Shown here in pieces: positions 49,366 through 57,761 of a stretch of DNA of 64,000 bases. A program made the position numbers and the translations under genes. Source of the DNA: an uncultured Eubacteriales bacterium (GTDB lineage: Bacteria > Bacillota > Clostridia > Oscillospirales > Acutalibacteraceae); contig CAKTEE010000001.1 of NCBI GenBank assembly GCA_934546985.1, forward strand, positions 186,001 to 250,000, given 5' to 3'. Each line of letters begins with the position of its first letter. Position 1 is the stretch's first letter. Below the pieces are notes generated by a model. The model was not told where the DNA came from. It saw only the letters and a program-made list of their open reading frames with translations, and searched no databases.

Positions 49366-49800
49366 ATGACGAAAAATAAAACAAAAGAGCAAGTTTTAAA
49401 ATTAATTGGTCTTTTCATTTTAGCAGCAATCATTTCGGTTAGTTTATATTTTATAAAAGCAGAGCAGTACAAAAATTGGCTTCCGGAAAAAGGGATTTTA
49501 ACGAATATAGAGAATTACAGCGCTCGTCGCTCCCGCCATGGTACCCGGAGGAGTTATTGTTTGTTTTACTCCTATATGGTGGATGGAAAAATTTACGATG
49601 GAAGCAGCAGTTATTCTGGAAAAGCTTCGGATAATCATTTTATTGGTGAGCAAGTTGATGTATGGTATAACCCGGAAGAACCGTCACAATCATCTTATCA
49701 TAAACCGGGACCGGGTCTATATCCGTATCTGTCGTTTATTTTTTATCTACCAATATCTCTGATAGTTTTAAAATCGGCAAGGTTAAGAAGGCAAATATAA
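49366..49800 (+). CDS. DUF3592 membrane protein
   Basis: 144 residues from ATG at 49366; other in-frame starts at 49327 and 49357 are possible. Two membrane helices (about 8-28 and 120-137) flank a beta-rich extracytoplasmic domain with CLFYSYMVDGKIYDGSSSYS and VDVWYNPEEPSQSSY, the DUF3592 signature. The function is unknown. Confidence 0.72.
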   Translation: MTKNKTKEQVLKLIGLFILAAIISVSLYFIKAEQYKNWLPEKGILTNIENYSARRSRHGTRRSYCLFYSYMVDGKIYDGSSSYSGKASDNHFIGEQVDVWYNPEEPSQSSYHKPGPGLYPYLSFIFYLPISLIVLKSARLRRQI

Positions 49801-50047
49801 TACCGGAAAATATGGAATGAACAAGGAAAATGGTAATCAAAGCCATAAGGGCATTTTCTGTATACATTTTGTTTTGAACTAAGGCGGACATATTTGTGGT
49901 AATATGCAGTGATAAGAAATATTTTTACAAATAGGAAATTAAAATTTTAAATTGTTAGAAAATCTTAAGACTTTCATAAGTTTTTTTTAAAGCAGGCCTC
50001 CTTTTTTCAAGGTATAATAATACCGTTGGGAAAAGGAGTGCTTTTGT

Positions 50048-50989
50048 ATGCAAAAAAGAAAGCATCGTTGGTGGATCGCTGTTATTATTGTACTTTTGAT
50101 TTTGCCGGTTGCAGGGAGCGTATTATATGTTTTGCTGGAACCGCGTGCAAGTTCAAGAACAGCAATATCGCCTGCAAATGTGAGCTTTTTAAAGAATTTT
50201 GTTCCGGAAAATTATCAAACCGTGCCAATGATGCGGGAACAGATTTTTCAAGGGAATCTTATTCTTGTTAATTCTAAAAATTCATGTCGGGCAGGAACAG
50301 AAAATTTTACACGGGTTTATGATAAAAAAAATAAAGCTTATAAAGTAAAAGATAAATCGGTAATGATGCATAAATGCGCAATGCTTCCGATGAATCAAAT
50401 GATGGACGCTTTTTATCAGGAAACAGGGATACGGGATGTTTTAGCCATGAGCGGTTATCGCTCAGAAGAAGAGCAGGCACAAATATTTCAGCAAAAGGCA
50501 GAAGCAAAAGGGGAGCAAGAGGCTTCTAAATGGGCGGCTTATCCAGGGTATAGTGAACATCATACCGGTTATGCAATTGACCTTAGTATTTATCATGATA
50601 ACGGGCACAGCGAAGCTTTCCGCGGTCAGGGGAAATACCGTTGGATTAGTGAGAATTGTCATCACTACGGTTTTATTGTCAGATATTATGAAGATAAAAC
50701 TCCTCTGACGGGAGTTAAATATGAACCTTGGCATTTACGGTATATTGGGGTTCCCCATGCAGAGTTACTGACACAAAGAGGGTTTTGTTTAGAGGAATAT
50801 ATTGCCTATTTAAAGGTGTATTCCTTTGATACGGAACATCTTATTATAGAGACAAAAGATGGAAAACAATATGAAGTTTATTATGTTCCTGCAAAAACGG
50901 ATATAACGGATGTACCTGTACCGAAAGATAGGGAATATACAATTTCCGGCGATAATATGGAAGGATTTATTGTTACATGTGAGTTGTGA
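50048..50989 (+). CDS. VanY-type D-alanyl-D-alanine carboxypeptidase
   Basis: 313 residues. An N-terminal membrane helix (8-30) precedes the zinc peptidase domain with MSGYRSEEEQAQIF, the SxHxxGxAxD motif SEHHTGYAID (His171, Asp178) and EPWHLRYIG (Glu226, His229). These supply the zinc ligands and catalytic Glu. It trims the terminal D-Ala of peptidoglycan stem peptides outside the membrane. A C-terminal extension of about 75 residues has no recognised domain. There are no vancomycin-resistance neighbours. Confidence 0.92.
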   Translation: MQKRKHRWWIAVIIVLLILPVAGSVLYVLLEPRASSRTAISPANVSFLKNFVPENYQTVPMMREQIFQGNLILVNSKNSCRAGTENFTRVYDKKNKAYKVKDKSVMMHKCAMLPMNQMMDAFYQETGIRDVLAMSGYRSEEEQAQIFQQKAEAKGEQEASKWAAYPGYSEHHTGYAIDLSIYHDNGHSEAFRGQGKYRWISENCHHYGFIVRYYEDKTPLTGVKYEPWHLRYIGVPHAELLTQRGFCLEEYIAYLKVYSFDTEHLIIETKDGKQYEVYYVPAKTDITDVPVPKDREYTISGDNMEGFIVTCEL

Positions 50990-51017
50990 TTTTGTATAAT
51001 AATGAGGAGTTAAAATT

Positions 51018-51049
51018 GCAGGGCGGATGTTTTGAAACATCCGCCCTGC
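51018..51049. terminator. Hairpin between convergent genes
   Basis: GCAGGGCGGATGTTT (51018-51032) pairs with AAACATCCGCCCTGC (51035-51049). The T-run lies on the minus-strand side (nitroreductase), but it may act both ways. Confidence 0.85.
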
Positions 51050-51098
51050 GGTAATATATGTGTAAAAATAATAAAGGTAAATATAGATACTAATTTTG

Positions 51099-51890
51099 TT
51101 ATAATAGTGATTCTTCCGACGGAAGGAAAGAAACATGCACGGTAATTACATAAACCATAGAGCGTATAGCGGGAACATCCGATTCTTTGCAGAAATAAAG
51201 GCTTGTGCGAAAAATGTTGCTGGCTGAAACCATATTTGCCAGAGCAATGCCAACATCTATTCTTTGCATGTTTGCGCCTGCATTTTTGGGTGTCCAAAAG
51301 GAATGTTTTCGATAGACGTGAATTTTGTTTCCCTGTATCAGATACCTTACAGGCTGTCCGTTCATGGCACTGGGGGCCAAACGTGCGGCCTGTATTAAAT
51401 CAAGCAATTTGCTGTTGCAGTTATCACTGCCGTATAGTATATAATCGGAAATTCTTTTTCGCTGAAAATCATTTACAGAATGACGGAACTGCCCTCCAAA
51501 AGCCATAGTGCCAAAAGCAATGGAAATGCAGTATTGCCCGTTGACAGTATGAAGGCTTTGCGGTACAGCGGAACCCATCCAACAGGTGCCTAACCCCAGT
51601 CTGGTTAACTCAAGAACAAACAGTTCACCCATATAACCTGCATTTTCAAGGTATCCATGTTCAGGATATGAAGTAATAACTAAATAATATGGGGCTTTAA
51701 CTGAAATTTTTTTGTAGGTATCCTCATAAATTTTACGGGGAAGTACATCAAAACGAATGCCGGTGTTTTCATATAACGGTGGAATGGAATCTGGAAACTG
51801 TTTCATTTTATTCAGTAGAGTTTCACTTAACGGTTCCGACCGGTAACGGCGTGTAGATTTACGCATAATGACCGTATTGTAACCAATCAT
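51099..51890 (-). CDS. Nitroreductase-family protein
   Basis: 263 residues. Nitroreductase hallmarks: RKSTRRYRSEPLSETLLN at the N-terminus and AARLAPSAMNGQPVRYLI in the second half, with GELFVLELTRLGLGTCWMGS between. The fold of this TM-nitroreductase type uses FMN; the substrate is unknown. It lies 18 bases downstream of the ThiF-like gene on the same strand. Confidence 0.82.
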   Translation of the reverse strand: MIGYNTVIMRKSTRRYRSEPLSETLLNKMKQFPDSIPPLYENTGIRFDVLPRKIYEDTYKKISVKAPYYLVITSYPEHGYLENAGYMGELFVLELTRLGLGTCWMGSAVPQSLHTVNGQYCISIAFGTMAFGGQFRHSVNDFQRKRISDYILYGSDNCNSKLLDLIQAARLAPSAMNGQPVRYLIQGNKIHVYRKHSFWTPKNAGANMQRIDVGIALANMVSASNIFRTSLYFCKESDVPAIRSMVYVITVHVSFLPSEESLL

Positions 51891-51908
51891 TTCACAGATC
51901 CTTTCCGT

Positions 51909-52622
51909 TTAATTTTGGTGTGCACCAATTATATCTTTTATTGCTTTGCCTGCTAAAATCATGCCGGCAACCGGCGGAACAAAAGACATACTGCCCGGAA
52001 CTTGACGTTTATTGGTTATTTCATTTGCAGAGGTAGGAGTAACAGGCAGTTCATCAGAATATACTACTGTCAACTGTTCCAATCCGCGTTTTTTCAGTTC
52101 TCGACGCATAACGCGGCATAACGGACATACACTTGTTCGGCTAAGTTCTTCTACACGAAAGCGAGTGGGATCCAGTTTGTTGCCGGTGCCCATACAGCTG
52201 ATAATAGGAATTCCCATTTCTGTACACCGGCAGGCAAGGTCAATTTTTGCACTTACCGTATCAATGGCATCTATTACATAGTCAAAGTTAGTGCTGAACA
52301 GTTGTTCTGCGTTTTCCGGCAAATAAAATTTCTGTACCGAAATTGTTTTGCATTGTGGATTAATATCATGAATACGTTGTGCGGCGATTAGAACTTTAGG
52401 CTGACCAACTGTGGAATGCAGAGCATAAAGCTGACGGTTCAGGTTTGTTATGCTAATGGTGTCATGGTCTACTAATGTCAATGTACCGACTCCCGCACGT
52501 GCCAGAGCTTCCGCGGCATAAGAACCAACGCCGCCAAGCCCGAATACTGCAACATGCGACTGCTGTAACCGCAATATTGCCTGTTCACCAATTAGTAATG
52601 CACTGCGCGAGAATTGTTCCAT
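51909..52622 (-). CDS. tcdA: tRNA threonylcarbamoyladenosine dehydratase
   Basis: 237 residues from the ATG at 52622 (MEQFSRSALLIG), 5 bases after AGGA; an in-frame ATG at 52640 is the alternative. Rossmann motif VFGLGGVGSYAAEALARAG, then TLVDHDTISITNLNRQ and the SVCPLCRVMRREL Cys pair. It resembles TcdA (CsdL), which cyclises t6A37 in tRNA using ATP. That pairs well with mtaB, which acts on t6A at the same position. Confidence 0.88.
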   Translation of the reverse strand: MEQFSRSALLIGEQAILRLQQSHVAVFGLGGVGSYAAEALARAGVGTLTLVDHDTISITNLNRQLYALHSTVGQPKVLIAAQRIHDINPQCKTISVQKFYLPENAEQLFSTNFDYVIDAIDTVSAKIDLACRCTEMGIPIISCMGTGNKLDPTRFRVEELSRTSVCPLCRVMRRELKKRGLEQLTVVYSDELPVTPTSANEITNKRQVPGSMSFVPPVAGMILAGKAIKDIIGAHQN

Positions 52623-52810
52623 AATAATCCTGCTTTCCATTATAAGTTGCCTTTATTATAGTATACTAAACTGAATGAATCAAGCACGGTGGGATTTCTT
52701 TGGCTTTTTTGCTGATTTTACTTGCTTAATATAGAGCATATGCTTTATAATATGGGTTGACGAATGAAAGACAGGCAGGAGAAATCCTGCGGAAGGGAAG
52801 TTAAAAAAGC

Positions 52811-53908
52811 ATGAAGCTTGGAATCGTAGGATTACCGAACGTAGGAAAAAGCACATTGTTTAACGCTATTACCAATGCAGGGGCACAATCTGCAAATTAC
52901 CCTTTTTGTACGATTGAACCCAATGTGGGCGTGGTTGCTGTACCTGACGAACGGATTGATAAATTGGTTGAAATGTATCAGCCGGCAAAAGTAACCCATG
53001 CAGTGATTGAATTTGTAGATATTGCAGGTCTGGTAAGGGGCGCTTCCAAAGGCGAAGGGCTTGGCAATAAATTTTTGTCCCATATTCGTGAAGTTGACGC
53101 GGTGGTTCATGTAGTGCGCTGTTTTGAAAATGATGATATTATTCATGTGGAGGGCAGTGTTGATCCGGCCCGCGATATAGAAACCATTAATTTGGAATTG
53201 ATTCTTTCTGACATGGAGATGCTGGAGCGCCGCATTGAGCGGGGAGCAAAAGCGGCGAAAAGCGGAGATAAGCGTTTGGCAGGGGAAGTAGAGTTTCTTA
53301 AACGTCTGCTTTCTGAGTTGGAGAAGGGAATTCCTGCGCGTGCAGTGGAAATGACGGAAGATGAGCGGGAGATTATGGCAGGAATTGCATTGCTTTCCAG
53401 TAAACCGGTTATTTATGCATGCAATATGAGTGAAGAAGATTTTGTCAATAACATAGAAACTAACCAGCGCTATCTTGCTGTAAAGAAAATAGCGGAAGAA
53501 GAAGGCTCAGGCGTTCTTCCTATTTGTGCAGAGCTTGAAGCAGAAATCAGCGGCTTGAGCACAGAGGAAAAGGAACTGTTTCTTGCCGATTTGAAATTGG
53601 AAAGCTCTGGGCTTGACCGTCTGATTCAGGCGTGTTACTCTCTGCTTGGTTTAATTTCCTATTTAACTGCCGGACAGCCGGAAGTACGTGCTTGGACCAT
53701 TACCCGCGGAACGAAAGCGCCGCAGGCAGCAGGGAAAATCCATTCTGATTTTGAACGCGGTTTTATTCGTGCAGAGGTCATTTCTTTTGATGACTTGATG
53801 GCATGCGGCAGCATGACCGCGGCAAAGGAAAAGGGACTTGTGCGCAGCGAAGGCAAAGAATATGTGATGCAGGACGGCGATGTTGTCCTCTTCCGGTTCA
53901 ATGTATGA
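52811..53908 (+). CDS. ychF: YchF/OLA1-type ATPase
   Basis: 365 residues, normal length. MKLGIVGLPNVGKSTLFNAITN (shown in part: P-loop GLPNVGKST), DIAGLVRGASKGEGLG (switch) and YACNMSEED, where NxxE replaces the NKxD guanine-specificity motif and explains ATP use. A C-terminal TGS domain contains TRGTKAPQAAGKIHSDF. It is a ribosome-associated redox-regulated ATPase of the Obg family. Confidence 0.96.
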   Translation: MKLGIVGLPNVGKSTLFNAITNAGAQSANYPFCTIEPNVGVVAVPDERIDKLVEMYQPAKVTHAVIEFVDIAGLVRGASKGEGLGNKFLSHIREVDAVVHVVRCFENDDIIHVEGSVDPARDIETINLELILSDMEMLERRIERGAKAAKSGDKRLAGEVEFLKRLLSELEKGIPARAVEMTEDEREIMAGIALLSSKPVIYACNMSEEDFVNNIETNQRYLAVKKIAEEEGSGVLPICAELEAEISGLSTEEKELFLADLKLESSGLDRLIQACYSLLGLISYLTAGQPEVRAWTITRGTKAPQAAGKIHSDFERGFIRAEVISFDDLMACGSMTAAKEKGLVRSEGKEYVMQDGDVVLFRFNV

Positions 53909-54001
53909 TGGTTTTTTATTCTAACCGACTGGTTACTTTATAAAGGTAGTACAACATTAGGTTTGGGATATTGGTTAATATAGAATATCGGAGTGATAAG
54001 T

Positions 54002-55012
54002 TTGACAACAACAATTTTGCCGGAAGGTTATGCGCCGGAATTGAATACAAGAGAAACAGAAATGGCGATTAAGGAGCTGAAAGACTACTTTGAGCGGGAA
54101 TTGGCGGATGTATTAAATTTGACGCGTGTTTCCGCACCTCTTTTTGTTCTGAAAGATTCCGGCTTGAATGATAATTTAAATGGTGTAGAACGTCCGGTTG
54201 CCTTTGATTTGCTGGAACAGCCGGATAAAACTTGTGAAGTGGTACAGTCCTTGGCGAAATGGAAACGTGTTGCCCTGAAACGTTATGGGTTTGTGCCTGG
54301 GGAAGGTTTATATACGGATATGAATGCAATCCGGCGGGATGAATATACCGACAACCTGCATTCCCTTTATGTTGACCAATGGGACTGGGAAAAGGTAATT
54401 TTGAAGGAAGAACGGACGTCTGAAGTGCTGAAAGAAACTGTCCGTGAAATTTATATGGTTCTGCGTAATGCGCAGCGGTTTATGGCACGGAAATACCATT
54501 ATATTACCTGTGAATTGCCAAAGGATATTACGTTCCTCACTTCTCAGGAATTGGAGGATGCATATCCTGAATTAACTTCCAAAGAACGCGAACTGGCGGC
54601 GGTAAAAAAATATGGTGCAGTGTTTATTTCTCAAATTGGAGGAAAACTAAAATCAGGAGAAATCCATGACGGGCGTGCGCCGGACTATGATGACTGGAGC
54701 CTGAACGGGGATATCGTTCTTTATTATCCAGTGCTTGACTGCGCTTTCGAGATTTCTTCTATGGGAATCCGTGTAGATGAAGAAGCACTGAAAGCGCAGT
54801 GCAGGGAGCGCGAATGTGAAGAACGGTTGGAAAAGCCGTTCTGCCGGATGATTTTAAATGGAGAAGTACCTTATACTATCGGCGGCGGTATTGGGCAGTC
54901 AAGGCTTTGTATGTTTATGTTAAAGAAAGCCCATATCGGTGAGGTGCAGGCGTCTTGCTGGCCGGAAGAAACAATGGAAATTTGTGAAAATGCAGGTATA
55001 GCATTGCTTTAG
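54002..55012 (+). CDS. asnA: Aspartate--ammonia ligase
   Basis: 336 residues from a TTG at 54002 with GGAG 8 bases upstream. It matches AsnA closely: VVQSLAKWKRVALKRYGF, GLYTDMNAIRRDE, SLYVDQWDWEKVI, RAPDYDDWSLNGDI and TIGGGIGQSRLCMFML. It makes asparagine from aspartate, ammonia and ATP and belongs to the class II synthetase fold. The gene is monocistronic, ending at a hairpin. Confidence 0.96.
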   Translation: MTTTILPEGYAPELNTRETEMAIKELKDYFERELADVLNLTRVSAPLFVLKDSGLNDNLNGVERPVAFDLLEQPDKTCEVVQSLAKWKRVALKRYGFVPGEGLYTDMNAIRRDEYTDNLHSLYVDQWDWEKVILKEERTSEVLKETVREIYMVLRNAQRFMARKYHYITCELPKDITFLTSQELEDAYPELTSKERELAAVKKYGAVFISQIGGKLKSGEIHDGRAPDYDDWSLNGDIVLYYPVLDCAFEISSMGIRVDEEALKAQCRERECEERLEKPFCRMILNGEVPYTIGGGIGQSRLCMFMLKKAHIGEVQASCWPEETMEICENAGIALL

Positions 55013-55069
55013 GGCGAAAAGCTTTTTGATGAACTGTTCGTAAAAGCAGACAGGAAAGAATATCAATGA

Positions 55070-55110
55070 AACAAACCCATGCTTGATTTTATATTGAGCA
55101 TGGGTTTTAT
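55070..55110 (+). terminator. Terminator after asnA
   Basis: AAACCCATGCT pairs with AGCATGGGTTT, followed by a T-run. Confidence 0.85.
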
Positions 55111-55403
55111 AATTTAGTTTGCATAATGATTTTTTGTTATTGTAATAATAAAAAATTCTCAATAAATAAGGATGTATTTTGACAGTTTCCGGAAGAAAAA
55201 TTATTTTTATTTGTTGGAGTGATTATAATCATCATTTTTAAACATGTTATTTTAATCTAATTTTAATGGATTGGACACGAAGTTGATATTATCTTAATAT
55301 AAATAAAAAGAATGCTTAAATTGCTTTTTACTTTCGCTGATTAGATAGTTGTAAAGTCTAAGATGGAAACACTTTTTCGCTTTAATGTCCCCGCTGAGAT
55401 TGG
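55111..55403. other. AT-rich gap upstream of the 55.5-kb gene
   Basis: No coding frame or convincing hairpin was seen. It ends at the promoter of the next gene. Confidence 0.4.
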
Positions 55404-55432
55404 TGGACAAGGAAAATTGGCTGTGCTATAAT
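55404..55432 (+). promoter_or_regulatory. Promoter of the hypothetical gene at 55.5 kb
   Basis: TGGACA (55404-55409), a 17-base spacer and TATAAT (55427-55432). Confidence 0.8.
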
Positions 55433-55468
55433 GGTTTCAGCGACCAACTGAAATTGGAGGATGGGAAT

Positions 55469-55864
55469 ATGGAGATATACGAAGTGATTCTCATTGAACT
55501 GAATACAAAAAAGGAAATTCCTTTTTCAGTTGAAGTGGATGAAGCTGAAATAACAGAATATATTAAAATCAGAGCATTTATTTCTGGACAAGAGATTATT
55601 TCATCTAACTATAATTATTTGCCTGCCTTTCAAGAGTTTAGAGATAAATTGTTACTATTGGGTTATGGGATAAAATGTAACGGTTCACGCAACAATGCAG
55701 TTCAGTCAGGAATGATGGGGGCAACAGATAAAGTCTATCTTGTTAAAATGGGAAAACAGGCGCTTATGAAAGATATAGTTCATATTTGGGATTATGCTGA
55801 TATTGAATATTTTCCAAATACAAGTGAGCAGACCGCTTTCTTTGAACAATGGACCAAACGATAA
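55469..55864 (+). CDS. Hypothetical protein, 131 residues
   Basis: ATG at 55469 has GGAGG 8 bases upstream; an in-frame start at 55385 precedes the promoter and is excluded. The protein is soluble and acidic, starting MEIYEVILIELNTKKEIPFS and containing YGIKCNGSRNNAVQSGM and IVHIWDYADIEYF. I recall similar unnamed proteins in Firmicutes, but no function is known. It stands alone with its own promoter and hairpin terminator, which fits an accessory or immunity-type gene; that is only a guess. Confidence 0.7.
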   Translation: MEIYEVILIELNTKKEIPFSVEVDEAEITEYIKIRAFISGQEIISSNYNYLPAFQEFRDKLLLLGYGIKCNGSRNNAVQSGMMGATDKVYLVKMGKQALMKDIVHIWDYADIEYFPNTSEQTAFFEQWTKR

Positions 55865-55892
55865 CTTCTCATTTATCGATGAGACAACAAAG

Positions 55893-55932
55893 TGAACCAG
55901 TCAACGTCAAGGTTAGGCGTTAGACTGGTTTA
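55893..55932 (+). terminator. Hairpin after the 55.5-kb gene
   Basis: AACCAGTC-AACG (55895-55906) pairs with CGTT-A-GACTGGTT (55918-55930) with one bulge. Confidence 0.6.
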
Positions 55933-56145
55933 TTCATTTCAGCATAGTCTACTGCTTGCTTTTTTTCAGAAATGCGGTTTCTTTCCGGTCAGATAGGGCT
56001 GTTGAAGAAGTTCGGTTTTGCTCCAACAAAGTTTAGCTGGGAATGTGGGTTTTCATATAGGTAAAGTCTGCCGATGAAATTAGTCATATGTTTGCGGCTT
56101 TCCCTCTATTGATAACATGTTCTGTTGTTTTTGTTAAGGTATAAA
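55933..56145. other. Gap without recognisable features
   Basis: No coding frame or motif was seen before the aquaporin terminator. Confidence 0.3.
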
Positions 56146-56222
56146 AAACACCCCTTCAGGGTTCCGAAAATCCAATGCAGCGGCAAAGCTTTTCGGGTTC
56201 CTTTTGGGGTGCTTTTTATATA
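56146..56222 (-). terminator. Long hairpin after the aquaporin gene
   Basis: On the minus strand AAAAGCACCCC pairs with GGGGTGTTTTTT, with an inner CCGAAAA/TTTTCGG stem, followed by T-rich sequence. Confidence 0.7.
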
Positions 56223-56271
56223 TTGTTTTTTCGAGATTTTTATTTATCAAATGTTTTTAATAGAAAAAACC

Positions 56272-56955
56272 TTATTTTACAGTATTCTTTTTGCTGTCGA
56301 GTACTTTCCAAACAAGTGCGGCAATGATACCGCCCACCAGAGGGGCTGCGATAAATACCCATACATTAGACAGAGCTTCTCCGCCTGCAAAGAGGGCAGG
56401 ACCAAAAGAACGTGCAGGGTTTACAGAGGTTCCGGTAAAATGAATGCCGAAAATATGTACCAGTGTGAGAGTAAGGCCGATTACCAAACCTGTAACTGCA
56501 TTGTTTTCAGTTTTGGATGTTACACCGAGGATTGCCAAAACAAACACAAATGTAAGAATAATTTCTACAATGAAAGATTTAGCGATATCACCGTTATACA
56601 AACCGTTTGCGCCGAAGCCGCAATCCCAGCCTGCCAGATAACCAAGAATAGCGGCGCCTGCGATAGCGCCTGCAAATTGTGCAATTACATAGCCAATAAA
56701 ATCTATAACGCTCATCTTTTTACTAACGAGCATGGCAATAGATACTGCTGGGTTAATATGACATCCGGAAATATTCCCAATGGAATATGCCATAGCAACA
56801 ATAACTAAGCCAAAAGCCAGTGCAGTAAGAAGATAAGAGACATTAGGGTCAAGGGTACTGCATCCAACTACGGCGGCAGTTCCGCATGCAAAAAGCACAA
56901 GTACTAATGTACCGATAAATTCAGCAAGATATTTTTTGATAGATTCCATTTTCAT
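56272..56955 (-). CDS. Aquaporin, water-channel type
   Basis: 227 residues with six membrane helices and two NPA motifs: GCHINPAVS and GTSVNPARS. Selectivity-filter candidates are Phe in LTALAFGLV, His in TLVHIFG, Thr before SVNPAR and the Arg of NPAR; this F/H/T/R set is that of AqpZ-type water channels rather than glycerol facilitators. It would give fast water flow across the membrane. A long AT-rich leader with a hairpin precedes it. Confidence 0.92.
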   Translation of the reverse strand: MKMESIKKYLAEFIGTLVLVLFACGTAAVVGCSTLDPNVSYLLTALAFGLVIVAMAYSIGNISGCHINPAVSIAMLVSKKMSVIDFIGYVIAQFAGAIAGAAILGYLAGWDCGFGANGLYNGDIAKSFIVEIILTFVFVLAILGVTSKTENNAVTGLVIGLTLTLVHIFGIHFTGTSVNPARSFGPALFAGGEALSNVWVFIAAPLVGGIIAALVWKVLDSKKNTVK

Positions 56956-56995
56956 TTCCTTCCTTTTTGTTGATTTTGTTTTTAATGCCTCAGGC

Positions 56996-57072
56996 CATGA
57001 AAAAGGGAAAATTTGATACGGATTTTACTTCGAACAAAGTAGATCTTTGTTTTTTCAATTCCCCCTTTCCGT
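56996..57072 (-). other. Hairpin-forming leader of the aquaporin gene
   Basis: On the minus strand GGAAAGGGGGAATT can pair with AAATTTTCCCTTTTTC, enclosing ACAAAG/CTTTGT. The hairpin lies 40 bases before the gene and ends with a short T-run, so it could attenuate transcription. The support is weak. Confidence 0.3.
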
Positions 57073-57313
57073 TTTCAGAATTGCAGAATATTTACAGATT
57101 CATACTGTTTATTGTTTAGAATAGACCTATCATTTGAAATATTGGTTACCAAAAGACGATTCTTTTAATAAACTTATGCTTTTGTAAATATCTTTAATTG
57201 CAATGGATGAAATTCCCTTTTTCTGCCATTGTCTACCTATATATTATAATCAATATGGTGTTATGTGTCAATTTTCATATATTAAAGTTGAGTATTATCA
57301 TATAAAAGAGTAG

Positions 57314-57342
57314 TTGACAGATGAAAAAGCATATGATATATT
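57314..57342 (+). promoter_or_regulatory. Promoter of the padR operon
   Basis: Consensus TTGACA (57314-57319), a 17-base spacer, TATATT (57337-57342). Confidence 0.88.
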
Positions 57343-57347
57343 TAATA

Positions 57348-57380
57348 TACTACGATAGACGTAGTACGATGAACGTAGTA
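57348..57380 (+). promoter_or_regulatory. Tandem overlapping palindromes, probable PadR operator
   Basis: TACTACG-N5-CGTAGTA (57348-57366) overlaps a second palindrome TAGTACG-N5-CGTAGTA (57362-57380), shifted by 14 bases. It begins just after the -10 element and covers the start of transcription. Autoregulation by PadR is the likely role. Confidence 0.8.
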
Positions 57381-57404
57381 AATAAAATGATAAGGAAGAG
57401 GAAC

Positions 57405-57761
57405 GTGATTAGCAGTGATGTAATCCGTGGTTATAATGATACAATCATTTTATACCTTTTGTTAGAACATGATTCCTATGGATATGAAATATCCAAAAAT
57501 ATTCGTGAAATATCAGAAGGAAAGTATGTGATGAAAGAAACAACGCTTTATTCTGCTTTTACCCGTTTAGAAAAAAACGGATTTATTGTATCTTACCATG
57601 GCAATGAAACTCTTGGCAGACGAAGAACCTATTATCAGATTACGCCTGCGGGCAGGATGTATTATAAAGAGAAATGCGCTGAGTGGAGTCTTACGCAGGA
57701 AGTTATTAGTAAATTTATCAAAAGGAGTGGGGAAAATGGAAGTCATCAGAACCTATCTTAA
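57405..57761 (+). CDS. PadR-family transcriptional regulator
   Basis: 118 residues from a GTG at 57405, after AAGGAAGAGG; this matches the usual PadR start ISSDVIRGYNDTIILYLLLE. Earlier in-frame starts lie upstream of the transcript start. The winged-helix domain has DSYGYEISKNIREIS, KETTLYSAFTRLEKNGFI and GRRRTYYQITPAGRMYY. PadR proteins repress their own operon and respond to ligands or membrane stress. It overlaps the next gene by 26 bases. Confidence 0.93.
   Translation: MISSDVIRGYNDTIILYLLLEHDSYGYEISKNIREISEGKYVMKETTLYSAFTRLEKNGFIVSYHGNETLGRRRTYYQITPAGRMYYKEKCAEWSLTQEVISKFIKRSGENGSHQNLS

Noticed and set aside
50048..50989. Vancomycin-resistance cluster
   Set aside because: The VanY-type peptidase stands alone; no VanA-type ligase, VanH, VanX or two-component system is nearby.
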